The notes under the pieces are model-generated. The model was not told the DNA's origin. It did no database searches and worked only from the letters and a program-made list of their open reading frames with translations. Shown one piece after another: positions 1 through 8,726 of a DNA stretch of 64,000 nucleotides. The first letter of the stretch is position 1. Every line of letters begins with the position of its first letter. The DNA is from Thiopseudomonas acetoxidans (GTDB lineage Bacteria > Pseudomonadota > Gammaproteobacteria > Pseudomonadales > Pseudomonadaceae), in assembly GCF_030362935.1 (NCBI RefSeq), contig NZ_JAUCDY010000013.1, positions 9,370 through 73,369 of the forward strand. Direction: 5' to 3'. Position numbers and translations under genes: made by a program.

Positions 1-1
1 C

Positions 2-226
2 ACGAGTGCGTTGCCCAATGGTGAAATTGCTGAAAATATTCAGGCCGCTAAAAGCTTGGTATTTTGCTTTGGCATTAAGCTGCCCAGCCCGCAGGCTATG
101 GCTCCACGCCCGCGCTCATTTGGTGTGTGCGAACTAACCGACAGCTTTGTCATTACCTTTATGCAGGCGCCTAATCCGCAAATGAATGAGGTGATGCAGG
201 GCTGGGTTAAAGCGCTGGCTGAGTAG
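2..226 (+). CDS. C-terminal end of an unidentified protein (gene enters from outside the window)
   Basis: The frame is open from the first bases of the window, without a start codon that looks real, and closes at a TAG at 224-226, so only about 74 C-terminal residues are visible. A TTG at 11 could be taken as a start but has no ribosome binding site in view, and the frame continues upstream of it. The visible part is mixed alpha/beta in character, contains a PRSFG stretch, and has no recognisable motif. It converges on the minus-strand gene ending at 271. I do not recognise the family. Confidence 0.5.
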   Translation, partial: TSALPNGEIAENIQAAKSLVFCFGIKLPSPQAMAPRPRSFGVCELTDSFVITFMQAPNPQMNEVMQGWVKALAE

Positions 227-270
227 AACGGTGGGTTTTGTCGCAGGCTTGTGTTGCCTGTGAAGCGATT

Positions 271-738
271 TTATCGCTCAAACTTACCTTTCAAATCCTG
301 TGCGCTGTACTCCAGGGTGCTGGCGCGGTAACCGGCTCTAAGGTTGGGCAATGGCAAACAGTGTTGCCAGCTTTGTTTAGCCGGCAACACATTGGGCAGC
401 ATGTAGCTGGTTTCATCAAAACCAGAGCGGGCTAGGTTGACGCGCTCGCCAGGTAGGTAGGCGGCAACCTGCCAACTAAGTTCTCTTAATCTGCGCTCAG
501 TGGTGTTGTCTACTGTTATCGCCAGCGGGCGGTCAATTGGGCAGATGGTTGTAGAATAAGCCAGCTCGATACTCAACTGATTGAGTAGGTGCTCGTTGCT
601 TTTTTCTTGCCACTGCACCCATATTGCAATGCCTAATATTCCAGTGAAAACCGGCACGGCAATCGCAAGAGTGCGCTTTGGGTAGCGTATGAGCAACGCC
701 AGCCAAGTAAAGAGTGGAAATAATACAGGGGGTATCAT
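271..738 (-). CDS. small inner-membrane protein of unknown function, downstream of yaaA
   Basis: A 155-residue protein with two hydrophobic segments near the N-terminus (about residues 3-18 and 24-42), followed by a charged, probably periplasmic domain with conserved-looking Cys and Trp residues. It starts with ATG at 738, only a few bases after the yaaA stop, so the two genes are almost certainly one transcript. Similar short proteins next to yaaA in Pseudomonas are, as I recall, often labelled 'multidrug transporter', but nothing here resembles a transporter and I assign no function. Confidence 0.7.
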   Translation of the reverse strand: MIPPVLFPLFTWLALLIRYPKRTLAIAVPVFTGILGIAIWVQWQEKSNEHLLNQLSIELAYSTTICPIDRPLAITVDNTTERRLRELSWQVAAYLPGERVNLARSGFDETSYMLPNVLPAKQSWQHCLPLPNLRAGYRASTLEYSAQDLKGKFER

Positions 739-743
739 GTTGG

Positions 744-1526
744 TTAGGACTCGTTCGCGTGTTCGCGTAAGAAAACAAGGTGGTTGGGCTTGGACTGCTC
801 GGTGCTGAAGTAGTAGCCGCCACTGTCAAATGCTTGTAATTGTGCTTGGGTGTTAATTTGGTTTTGTATTACGTAACGCGCCATCATGCCGCGTGCTTTT
901 TTAGCGTAAAAGCTAATAATTTTGTATTGACCGTTTTTTAAATCCTTAAAATCGACATTGACAAGGTTTGCTTGCAGCTTGCTTGGCTTGACGGCTTTAA
1001 AGTACTCGTTGGAAGCCAAATTAAGCAAGGTTGAGAGACTGTTTTCTTGCATGTACTGATTCAAGTGCTCGGTAATGCTGTCGCCCCAGAAGCTATAGAG
1101 GTTTTTGCCCTGTGGATTGACCAGTTTGGTACCCATTTCTAGGCGGTAGGCTTGCATGAGGTCCAACGGACGTAATACCGCGTACAGTCCAGAAAGAATT
1201 CTAAGGTGCTTTTGTGCGTAGCCTAGCTCGGATTCGCTTAAAGTTTCAGCATCTAGACCAGTATAGACATCGCCCTTGAAAGCCAGTAGGGCTTGTTTGG
1301 CATTGTCAGGAGTAAAGTCAGGTTGCCATTGGGCAAAGCGCGCTGTATTTAATCCTGCGAGTTTATCCGACAGGCCCATGAGTTTGGCTAAGTCCGCTGG
1401 GCTGTACTGCTGTAAAACAGTGACTAATTCCTGTGCTTGTGGCAAAAACTGTGGTTGCGTGTGGTGCTTAGTGGTGGGCGGCGTAGTGTAATCCAAGGTT
1501 TTTGCTGGTGAAATCAGCATCAACAT
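744..1526 (-). CDS. yaaA: peroxide stress protein YaaA (UPF0246/DUF328)
   Basis: A 260-residue protein beginning MLMLISPAKTLDY, the signature opening of the YaaA family, with the usual family length (about 258 residues). E. coli YaaA lowers free intracellular iron during hydrogen peroxide stress and is a DNA-binding protein in the OxyR regulon; that role is transferred by homology. Other family hallmarks visible are FKGDVYTGLDA, LRPLDLMQAYRLEMG and the C-terminal KKARGMMARYVI region. ATG at 1526 is chosen because it gives the family N-terminus, with an AGGAT ribosome binding site just upstream. The following membrane-protein gene is probably co-transcribed. Confidence 0.93.
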   Translation of the reverse strand: MLMLISPAKTLDYTTPPTTKHHTQPQFLPQAQELVTVLQQYSPADLAKLMGLSDKLAGLNTARFAQWQPDFTPDNAKQALLAFKGDVYTGLDAETLSESELGYAQKHLRILSGLYAVLRPLDLMQAYRLEMGTKLVNPQGKNLYSFWGDSITEHLNQYMQENSLSTLLNLASNEYFKAVKPSKLQANLVNVDFKDLKNGQYKIISFYAKKARGMMARYVIQNQINTQAQLQAFDSGGYYFSTEQSKPNHLVFLREHANES

Positions 1527-1809
1527 GAGTCTATCCTCTTATTTGGAAGGGTATTGCAGTAGTATAGGGTAGTGTGTTCGCTAAGTAATCTTATAGTGGA
1601 AAGCGGCTAGGATGCGCATTCGGTGGATTAAGCAGGCGTAGAGTCGTTAACACTGAATGTATAGAGTAGTGATGCGCAAATTTACTTTAAATTACTGAGG
1701 CGTCTTGACTCAAGTCAGTTAGTAATAGTATGACAAGGCAATATAGTAATTTGTAGTGTTCAGCAAAAAGGTTTTGTACCCGCGCCAACATAACAACAAG
1801 GAGAAGCGC

Positions 1810-3645
1810 ATGTCAGCTACATTCAACCTACACAATTTGCCCTTTAGCGTGTTAAACGAGCACGAGCAAGAAGCATTGTTGGGCGCAATTCAACGTATTG
1901 AATATGCTCCTGGAGATGTGGTTTTAGAAGTCGGAGAGACACCTAAAGGTATCTATGTATTACAGAGTGGCCGTGTTGCAGAAACGGATCCTGCTCAGCA
2001 GCAGGCCAGCAGCTCAGCAGCACTGAGTGTGTTTATGTATTACGAGCAAGAGGAGTACTTTGGTAGCTGGTCACTCTTTAATGGCACTGCTATTCATCGC
2101 TTCACCGCCGTAGAGCCTACAGTTTGCCACCTACTACCCACACAAATGCTGTTTGATTTGATTGACAGCAACCCAAGTTTTGCTGATTTTTTCCAACAAA
2201 ACTTAAGAGCTAAGCGCGAAATTGTTGCCCAGCAGGCGCCCAGCCAGGATATGGCTGAGTTTATGCTGGCGCGCATTCAGGACAGCACCATTCGCGAGCC
2301 ATTAATAGTGCCTGAGGGAACCTCGATTGAGCAGGCCACGCGCTTAATGCGTGAAAGTAAAGCCGACTGCATGCTGGCGCAGAAGGGCATGCGCTATGGC
2401 ATGGTCACTGGTACAGATTTGTTGGATGCGGCGATTTTAAATCATTTACCGCTCGATACCGATGTGTCGGAAATCGCCAGTTACCGCCTGATAACCATTC
2501 GGCCCGATGATTACCTGTTTAACGCACTGATCATTATGACGCAGCAAAAAATTGAGCGTGTGGTGGTGATGGGTGAAAACAAGAAGTTAGTGGGCGTGAT
2601 TGAGCTAACGGATGTCTTGAGTTACTTCTCTAGCCATTCGCATGTGATTGGTCTACGGGTAGAGCGTGCACAAACCATTGATGAGCTGCGTGAGGCGTCG
2701 TTTGGTTTGTTTGATCTGATTAAAGCGTTAATTTCATCGGGCGTTAAGACGCGCTTTATGATGGAGCTGCTGTCGGTAATGAATGCACGGATTTTGAGCA
2801 AACTATTTGACTTGATTGTGCCCAAGGAAGTGCATCCGCATGTGTGTTTGATTGTGATGGGCTCGGAAGGACGCGGTGAGCAAATCATGAAAACCGACCA
2901 AGACAACGGTGTGATTTATCGTGATGGCTTGGACTGGCCAGAAATGCATAAAACCATGCAGAAATTTAGTGAAACGCTTATTTCATTTGGGTTTCCCCCC
3001 TGTCCTGGCAACATCATGGTGTCTAATCCGGAATGGGTTAACTCGGCTAAACAATGGGCTGAAAAGCTAACCCGTTGGAGTAAAAGCTGTGATGGGGATG
3101 CCTTGATGAACTTAGCCATCGCTGCAGACAGCAAGCCTGTGGCAGGTAATACCGCGCTCTTTAAAGTATCACGTAATATTTTCTTCAGACGCATTCAAGA
3201 TAACGACATGTTTTTCGCGCATTTTTCCCGCAGTGCGTTGGATTTTGATACACCCTTGTCCTTCTTTGGTCGTTTAACCGGCAGTGGATTGGATATTAAG
3301 AAAGCTGGGGTTTTCCCTATCGTGCATGGCGTGCGTACCTTAGCGCTTGAGCAGAAAATCACTGAAACCAACACGTTTAAGCGTATCGAGTTGCTGGCAC
3401 AAAAGCATATTATCGATCAAGAAGTGGCCAATAACCTGGCGGAAGCACTGTCATTCTTTATTCAGTTACGGTTGCAACAACAAATTGCCCGAGTTACAGA
3501 GACTGACGCTGTGCACGACAAAATTCCCAATGAAATTGAATTTAAGCGCCTGAATAAGTTTGAACGCGAGTTGTTGCGTGATTCTTTAATCGTGGTTAAA
3601 GACTTTAAACGAACGCTGACAATGCGTTACCGCCTTAATTTTTAA
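1810..3645 (+). CDS. cyclic-nucleotide-binding / CBS / DUF294 nucleotidyltransferase-like regulatory protein
   Basis: A 611-residue cytoplasmic protein. In order: a cNMP-binding (CAP_ED) domain at about residues 10-120, two CBS motifs at about 150-270, a DUF294 putative nucleotidyltransferase domain at about 300-430 with the motif GSEGRGEQ and a following TDQDNG (the GS...D-x-D pattern of the fold), and the DUF294 C-terminal helical domain to about 605. The start at 1810 is preferred over an upstream in-frame start at 1756 because it has a good AAGGAG site at 1798-1803 and leads directly into the cNMP domain. The family is thought to sense nucleotides and modify a partner. In Pseudomonas the gene is, as I recall, usually followed by a DnaQ-like exonuclease gene; none is present here. 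Confidence 0.85.
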   Translation: MSATFNLHNLPFSVLNEHEQEALLGAIQRIEYAPGDVVLEVGETPKGIYVLQSGRVAETDPAQQQASSSAALSVFMYYEQEEYFGSWSLFNGTAIHRFTAVEPTVCHLLPTQMLFDLIDSNPSFADFFQQNLRAKREIVAQQAPSQDMAEFMLARIQDSTIREPLIVPEGTSIEQATRLMRESKADCMLAQKGMRYGMVTGTDLLDAAILNHLPLDTDVSEIASYRLITIRPDDYLFNALIIMTQQKIERVVVMGENKKLVGVIELTDVLSYFSSHSHVIGLRVERAQTIDELREASFGLFDLIKALISSGVKTRFMMELLSVMNARILSKLFDLIVPKEVHPHVCLIVMGSEGRGEQIMKTDQDNGVIYRDGLDWPEMHKTMQKFSETLISFGFPPCPGNIMVSNPEWVNSAKQWAEKLTRWSKSCDGDALMNLAIAADSKPVAGNTALFKVSRNIFFRRIQDNDMFFAHFSRSALDFDTPLSFFGRLTGSGLDIKKAGVFPIVHGVRTLALEQKITETNTFKRIELLAQKHIIDQEVANNLAEALSFFIQLRLQQQIARVTETDAVHDKIPNEIEFKRLNKFERELLRDSLIVVKDFKRTLTMRYRLNF

Positions 3646-4196
3646 CTTCACTGACACCCCCCAATCAGCTAAAGCAGCCTCTGGAGGAGGCTTACAGAAG
3701 CTGCTGGCTGTACTGTATTCCAGAGGTTTATCTGTTTTGGGCAAGCAGCAGGCAAATGTAAATGGCAGAAAAGCTTTTAACTGTGGTTCTAGTTGTCTAG
3801 CGTACTAAAGGGTCATTTTGCACCTTGTTTTCTGTTGACCAAAGTCAAAATTAATTTATAGTGCATTGCTTATTGTGAAGCGCATCGCATAGTATGCGTG
3901 CAGGCGTTTTGCTATTACGCTTGATTAAAGTACGGTGCGAGTGGTGTGACGCATGACAAGAGTTGAAGTAAGCAGCGTAAGGATTTGCCCTTTTTTGAGT
4001 ACGGATAAGTCAATAAAACAACGCATACGTGTTTGTATACCCAATACCAGAAGTATATTTCAGTAGATAAGCGAGCTGGCGTGCATGCGCCCATTGTTAA
4101 GGCAAAGCTCTGCTAAATAGGTAACAGCAGTCATAAAGCCTTAAGTGATTGGAGCTTTATAGGAACACTTTATTTAGCTATGCGAGTTGTTATTAG
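3646..4196 (+). other. 551-bp intergenic region with no gene
   Basis: No convincing open frame on either strand. It holds a short stem (3676-3681 with 3687-3692, AGCCTC/GAGGCT) just after the DUF294 stop but without a T-run, and a plausible sigma-70 promoter at 3835-3862. The remainder is AT-rich. The length suggests a long leader for the downstream PAS-GGDEF-EAL gene, but I see no riboswitch architecture that I can name. Confidence 0.5.
3835..3862 (+). promoter_or_regulatory. candidate sigma-70 promoter for the GGDEF-EAL gene
   Basis: A -35-like TTGACC at 3835-3840 is followed after 16 bases by a -10-like TATAGT at 3857-3862. It points toward the gene starting at 4197 and would give a leader of roughly 330 bases. 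This rests only on consensus matching. Confidence 0.35.
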
Positions 4197-5984
4197 ATGC
4201 TACGACAGCAAAAAAACCCATCAATGAACTATGAATTAGAAAAGACACAAACCCAGTTGGCGGCAGCTCAAGAACGTTTAGAGTTGGCATTGGAGGCGAG
4301 TGAGCTTTCTTTATGGGATTGGGATCTGCTAGAACAGCAGGTCTATCACACACGCACCGAAGAAATCCTTGGTCTGACGACAGAGCAAGGGCAATCCATG
4401 CTGCTTGATCTGCGCCCGCTTGTGCATCCAGATGATTTAAAAGATTTGCGCAAAGCCATGATTGGTCACTTAAAAGGGCATACGCAAGAGTATTATGCCG
4501 AATACCGCATGCGCCATGCGGATGGGCATTGGGTATGGATTGAGGACCGCGGTCGGGTAGTGGAGCGCGATGAACAAGGGCGCGCACTACGCATGCTGGG
4601 CACGCGCAGAGACATTACCAAACGATTGCAAAACGATGAAGTGCTCAGTGCGGCCCAAGCAAATAGCAAGAAAGTAAAATACCTCAGCGAGTACGATGCG
4701 CTAACCGGCTTGGCTAACCGAGAGCTTTTTCAGCAACGTTTAAATGAATCAATCGCCTATTCCCACGATAAAACCAACCGTTTTGCTTTACTGCATTTAG
4801 ATTTGGACCGATTCAAAGTTTTGAATGAAAGCTTAGGTGTGGAAAGTGCAGATCAGTTGCTCGTACAAGTCAGCCGTCGTCTTAACGACATTTTTTCAGA
4901 AGCCAATACGGTTGCGCGCTTAAGTGGTAACGAATTTGCCATTATTTTGCGCCAATATGGCAGCTTTGCCAGTTTAAGACGCTTGGCAGAGCTTACTTTG
5001 GAACGCATTAGCCGTCCCATTGAACTGGTTGATAAAAGTTTAATTATTACCACCTCCATCGGTATCAGCTTGATGCCTGAGCATGCAATTGAAGCAGGTG
5101 ATCTGCTTACCCAAGCAAGCATGGCATTGAAGCAGGCTAAGTATCACGGTGGAAACACCGTTGAGTTTTATCATGAGCGCATGCAGGCATCCGCCCTAGA
5201 AAGGCTGGAGCTTGAACAACAGTTGCGCTATGCCATTGCCAATGGTGAGCTCTGTGCGCATTATCAGCCCAAGGTAGATCTGCTTACGCAAAAAATCAGC
5301 TCGGTAGAGGCCTTGGTGCGCTGGAATCATCCCGAGCTAGGTCTTGTATCACCTGCTGTGTTTATCCCCATTGCTGAAGAAACAGGTTTAATCAAAGCCA
5401 TTACTGAGCAAGTGTTAGAGCAAGCCTGCAATCACGCTAAGCACTGGAAGCAGCATGGTTACCCGGTAGCTGTTTCTGTAAATTTGTCGGTACACCACGT
5501 GCGTCAAGGCAATATTCTGGGCTTGGTGGTTAAAACTCTAGAGCAAACCGGTTTGCCAGCGCATTTGCTCGAGTTAGAGCTAACAGAAAACCATCTGCTG
5601 GATAATGCTGAAAGTGTCATTGAAGAATTTACGCGCTTGCGTGAATTGGGTGTGCGTTTAGCGATAGATGATTTTGGTACAGGCTTCTCATCGCTTAACT
5701 ATTTAAAAGTGTTCCCCGCAGACACCATCAAAATTGATCAGGCTTTTATTCAGGGCGTTGCCACCAATAATGCAGACGCACAGATTACTAAGGCCGTCAT
5801 TAGCATGGCGCACAACCTGAATATCAAAGTGGTCGCCGAGGGAATCGAAACCCGCGAACAGCTTGATTTCTTAACCCAAAGCGCTTGTGATGAAGTGCAG
5901 GGTTATTTTATAAGTCGACCTATTCCTGCAGAGCAAATGCTCAAGCTGCTACAAAGCTTCCGTTATAAAGATCTCATCGCTTAA
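4197..5984 (+). CDS. PAS-GGDEF-EAL protein, probable c-di-GMP phosphodiesterase with degenerate cyclase site
   Basis: A 595-residue cytoplasmic protein with no membrane segment. A PAS fold (PAS_3-like, about residues 20-140, with WDWDLLEQQVYHT and the PAC-like MLGTRRDITKR) precedes a GGDEF domain (about 165-325) and an EAL domain (about 340-590). The cyclase signature reads SGNEF instead of GGDEF, so diguanylate cyclase activity is probably lost. The EAL domain keeps the catalytic set: SSVEALVRW, ELTEN, DDFGTG, KIDQAF, EGIET and QGYFISRP. The likely role is a sensor-gated c-di-GMP phosphodiesterase, with the degenerate GGDEF domain perhaps binding GTP as an activator. ATG at 4197 or at 4224 could be the start; neither has a strong ribosome binding site. 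Confidence 0.9.
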   Translation: MLRQQKNPSMNYELEKTQTQLAAAQERLELALEASELSLWDWDLLEQQVYHTRTEEILGLTTEQGQSMLLDLRPLVHPDDLKDLRKAMIGHLKGHTQEYYAEYRMRHADGHWVWIEDRGRVVERDEQGRALRMLGTRRDITKRLQNDEVLSAAQANSKKVKYLSEYDALTGLANRELFQQRLNESIAYSHDKTNRFALLHLDLDRFKVLNESLGVESADQLLVQVSRRLNDIFSEANTVARLSGNEFAIILRQYGSFASLRRLAELTLERISRPIELVDKSLIITTSIGISLMPEHAIEAGDLLTQASMALKQAKYHGGNTVEFYHERMQASALERLELEQQLRYAIANGELCAHYQPKVDLLTQKISSVEALVRWNHPELGLVSPAVFIPIAEETGLIKAITEQVLEQACNHAKHWKQHGYPVAVSVNLSVHHVRQGNILGLVVKTLEQTGLPAHLLELELTENHLLDNAESVIEEFTRLRELGVRLAIDDFGTGFSSLNYLKVFPADTIKIDQAFIQGVATNNADAQITKAVISMAHNLNIKVVAEGIETREQLDFLTQSACDEVQGYFISRPIPAEQMLKLLQSFRYKDLIA

Positions 5985-6063
5985 CCCATCACCCGTCTCT
6001 TTACGCACAGTTTGCCTGAGGTTGCCTCGATGCAATTGTACGTTTTATTGGTAAGGCTGTATT

Positions 6064-7083
6064 TTGGCAAGACGTAAAAAATCCCAACAACTGAATTTAA
6101 AAACCCTAGCCGTTTTCTTAGCCAGCGCCATCAGTGCAGCTATTTTACTGTACTTGCAGCCTGCAGATGCACCCGAAAATTTTTCTGCGGCAAAAGTTTT
6201 GCTGCGTGAAACTGTGTATGCCGACCAAAACTATCAGGGTCATTTGGGCACGCTTTATTGCGGTTGTGACTGGCAGTGGACAGGTAAAAGTGGTGGGGTG
6301 GTTGATATGTACAGCTGCGGTTATACGATCCGCTCCCAAGCCCACAGAGCTAAGCGTATCGAGTGGGAACATATTGTTCCAGCAAGTTGGCTTGGACGGC
6401 AACGACAGTGTTGGCAGGAGGGTGGGCGCAAAAACTGTAATGCCACCGATCCGGTTTTTAATGTTATGGAAGCGGACATGCATAACCTGTCGCCAGTGAT
6501 AGGAGAGGTCAACGCCGACCGCTCTAACTATCGCTTTGGTGTTGTGAAACACGCTGAGCAACAATATGGACGCTGCAGCAGTAAAACGGACTTCAACGGA
6601 CGGGTGTTTGAGCCGCGCGATGAGGTAAAGGGTTTTGTGGCACGGGTAAACTTTTATATTCACGACCGTTATCAATTGAGCATGAGTCCAGCCCAGCAAA
6701 AACTGTTTATGGACTGGCATACAAAATACCCAGTTAGCGAGTGGGAGCTAGAGCGTAATAACCGTATTGCTAAACGTATGGGGCATGACAATGAATTTGT
6801 CACTGGCAAACGGCAGTGGCAATTGACCCAAGCAGTTTCCAAGCCGACTTTGGCACCAAAGACAGCCCAAGCAACTCAACCTACTCGCGCACAGCCTGGA
6901 GCAATCCAGCCGACAGCTATCAAAGGAAATAAAACCAATCAGCTTTACCACATTAAAGATCGTTGCCCCAGTTTCGCCAAGCTGAGCGAACGTAATACGG
7001 TCTACTTCAAAACTGAGCAAGAAGCACAGCAAGCAGGTTATAAGCTGGCTGGTAATTGCCGTACTGCTGTAGGTTCAAATTAG
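6064..7083 (+). CDS. endonuclease I family nuclease with an extra C-terminal domain
   Basis: A 339-residue protein with a TTG start, an AAGG about 9 bases upstream, a basic N-terminus and one hydrophobic segment (about residues 12-30), so it is exported or anchored. The core (about 50-235) is of the EndA/NucM/Vvn type: RIEWEHIVPAS (catalytic His), NLSPVIGEVNADRSNYRFG (the Asn/Glu metal site) and several Cys residues likely to form disulfides. These enzymes cut DNA and RNA without sequence specificity in the periplasm or outside the cell. After a Thr/Gln/Pro-rich linker, the last ~50 residues (YHIKDRCPSF ... GNC) resemble the small Cys-containing domain found at the end of some of these nucleases. 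The REPIN cluster follows directly. Confidence 0.85.
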   Translation: MARRKKSQQLNLKTLAVFLASAISAAILLYLQPADAPENFSAAKVLLRETVYADQNYQGHLGTLYCGCDWQWTGKSGGVVDMYSCGYTIRSQAHRAKRIEWEHIVPASWLGRQRQCWQEGGRKNCNATDPVFNVMEADMHNLSPVIGEVNADRSNYRFGVVKHAEQQYGRCSSKTDFNGRVFEPRDEVKGFVARVNFYIHDRYQLSMSPAQQKLFMDWHTKYPVSEWELERNNRIAKRMGHDNEFVTGKRQWQLTQAVSKPTLAPKTAQATQPTRAQPGAIQPTAIKGNKTNQLYHIKDRCPSFAKLSERNTVYFKTEQEAQQAGYKLAGNCRTAVGSN

Positions 7084-7663
7084 CAGTTGCTAATGTGGTT
7101 TTCTTGGATTTAATCCGCTTCGCGCCACCGTAGTAGCGCATCTTATGCGCGATTGGAGTTTATCGCACGCGTAACAGGCTGTTGTGGGAGCGCATCTTAT
7201 GCGCGATTGGGGTTTGGTGTTGCTGGATGATTTGTTTCGCGCAAGAGTTGCGCTCCCACAGTAGAGCGGCCGCTGCGTTGCCGGTTTTTGGGCACGGCTT
7301 TTGTGGGAGCGCATCTTATGCGCGATTGGGTTTGGTGTTGCTGGTTGGTTTATTCGCGTAAGAGTTGCGCTCCCACAGTAGAGCGGCCGATACATCGCTG
7401 GTTTTGGGCACGGCTGTTGTGGGAGCGCATCTTATGCGCGATTGGGTTTGGTATGGCTGGATGGTTTGTTCGCGTAAGAGTTGCGCTCCCACAGAAGCCC
7501 CCACATCAACAGTACGAACTAAAACACTTTTGTGGGAGCGCATCTTATTTATTAGGCGTGCGTCCGACTGGGAGGTTAGGTGTGAGCTGGTTGCTTTTGC
7601 CATAACCAAGCAGTCGGTGCACTTGCGGGCTGTAACTGTGGGTGGATGGTTTAGGTGATCACT
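7084..7663. repeat. REPIN cluster: three inverted REP pairs plus single REP copies
   Basis: No gene in these 580 bases. Three REPINs lie at 7183-7260, 7302-7377 and 7418-7493. Each starts with TGTGGGAGCGCATCTTATG, continues with CGCGATTGG and a ~25-bp variable loop, and closes with the inverse AGAGTTGCGCTCCCACA. Similar ~40-bp spacers (containing GTAGAGCGGCCG and GGGCACGGCT) separate them, giving a tandem period of about 117 bp. A headless REP is at 7132-7156 and a lone 5' half at 7531-7547. REPINs are short non-autonomous elements mobilised by RAYT transposases in Pseudomonas; no RAYT gene is in the window. ORFs crossing the region are repeat artefacts. Confidence 0.88.
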
Positions 7664-7903
7664 TCATTGCTGAGTAGTGCGCTGTGCTGCCTGACCACGG
7701 CAAAATAAAAACAACTGACGTATCTGCTCTTTAATATGCGACGGTTCTGGGCTACTCAGATCCTGTATATCTAAAATGCCCTGCTCGCGCAGTTTTTCTA
7801 ACTCGTTGCCCTCGATCTGCAAGCAGGTGTGACCGGTAAGGCGGTTGATAATGCGTAGGTAAGGCTGTGGGCGGTCGAGCCAAGCATCAATAAAGTAAGT
7901 CAT
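7664..7903 (-). CDS. small conserved cytoplasmic protein under a Fur-type operator
   Basis: A 79-residue protein starting MTYFIDAWLDRP, with no signal peptide or membrane segment and a C-terminal stretch rich in Arg and Gln. The ATG at 7903 has an AGGAAA ribosome binding site. I have seen short proteins of this type in Pseudomonas genomes, some of them iron-regulated, but cannot name a family. A Fur-like palindrome overlaps the -10 element of a promoter directly upstream, so expression should rise under iron limitation (inference). The next gene on this strand side is the REPIN cluster, so the gene appears to be transcribed alone. Confidence 0.72.
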   Translation of the reverse strand: MTYFIDAWLDRPQPYLRIINRLTGHTCLQIEGNELEKLREQGILDIQDLSSPEPSHIKEQIRQLFLFCRGQAAQRTTQQ

Positions 7904-7934
7904 GGTAGTTTCCTGTAGGTATGAAATAGCTGCT

Positions 7935-7968
7935 AAATGAGAATAGTTATCATTTGAGAGGAATGCAA
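7935..7968 (-). promoter_or_regulatory. Fur box overlapping a sigma-70 promoter
   Basis: The 21-bp imperfect palindrome at 7935-7955 (AAATGAGAAT-A-GTTATCATTT, 8 of 10 arm positions paired) matches the classical AATGAGAAT..TTATCATT Fur operator. On the minus strand a -35-like TTGCAT (7963-7968) and a -10-like TATTCT (7940-7945) are 17 bp apart, so a bound repressor would cover the -10. The arrangement targets the small gene starting at 7903. The divergent gene at 8080 is about 125 bp away and is less likely to be controlled. Confidence 0.75.
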
Positions 7969-8079
7969 GTGTTTTTTATTCAGCCCTCAGGTTTTGTGTT
8001 GTTCCGGGCTTAACACTGGAACAACGGCTGCACACGCGGCATACTGTGAGTATCAAATCCATTACATCTGGAGGCCGTC

Positions 8080-8667
8080 ATGAATATTTCATCTGTTGGC
8101 CATTCTTTTGCAACGCATTCTTATGCCGCGCGTTCCGAACAGAGCGGGGCAGATAAGCCTGAATATAAAAAGCCAGAGAAGGACGCAGCGCTCTCGCCCG
8201 AGCAGCTTAAGGAAGTAGAAAAACTCAAAGCGCGCGACCGTGAAGTGCGTGCCCATGAAATGGCGCACTTGGCTGCTGCAGGTGGATTAGCAACTTCGGG
8301 TGCATCTTTTAGCTACCAGCGTGGACCTGATGGCGTTAGCTATGCTGTTGGTGGCGAAGTGAAAATAGACACCTCAAGTGGCAGCAATCCCGAAGAAACT
8401 CTGCGTAAAGCACAAATTATCCGCGCCGCTGCCTTAGCACCGGCAGAACCTTCTGGGCAGGATCGAGCCGTAGCTGCCAAGGCTTCGCAAATGGAAGCCC
8501 AAGCCAGAGCCGAGCAAGCTGCCGTCGAACGAGATGAGCAAGAGCCATCCGCAGAAGATGAGAAGGTTCAGTCGCAAAATAACGCTAATCAGCAAGCCGC
8601 GGTGCAACAGTATCAGAGTGCAGCCGCTGGTTTTGATAACGCACCACAACTACAGCTGCAGGCATAA
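8080..8667 (+). CDS. SprA-related putative metalloprotease (CJM1_0395-like)
   Basis: A 195-residue protein. A low-complexity N-terminus precedes a conserved core at about residues 40-140: KLKARDREVRAHEMAHLAAAGG, then SFSYQRGPDGVSYAVGGEV, then the ERRAQ-like helix TLRKAQIIRAAALAPAEPS. HEMAH fits a zinc-binding HExxH motif. This is the pattern of the SprA-related family, often annotated 'putative metalloprotease'; activity is not established. The C-terminal 60 residues are Gln/Ala/Glu-rich and probably disordered. There is no signal peptide. The start at 8080 has a clear TGGAGG ribosome binding site. Confidence 0.85.
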   Translation: MNISSVGHSFATHSYAARSEQSGADKPEYKKPEKDAALSPEQLKEVEKLKARDREVRAHEMAHLAAAGGLATSGASFSYQRGPDGVSYAVGGEVKIDTSSGSNPEETLRKAQIIRAAALAPAEPSGQDRAVAAKASQMEAQARAEQAAVERDEQEPSAEDEKVQSQNNANQQAAVQQYQSAAAGFDNAPQLQLQA

Positions 8668-8726
8668 AGCGGTACAGTTAAATCAAACCAAGCTAGCCGA
8701 GCAACCAAAACTTTTTATCTGTAATT

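Noticed and set aside
7132..7547. Regularly spaced repeats resembling a CRISPR array
   Set aside because: The repeats are imperfect inverted pairs with similar, not unique, spacers of REP type. No cas gene is present and the repeat head is the GTGGGAGC form of Pseudomonas REPs.
7090..7660. Several 97-105 residue open frames on both strands across the REPIN cluster
   Set aside because: They are produced by the repeats, share repeated peptide blocks, and lack ribosome binding sites and plausible domains.
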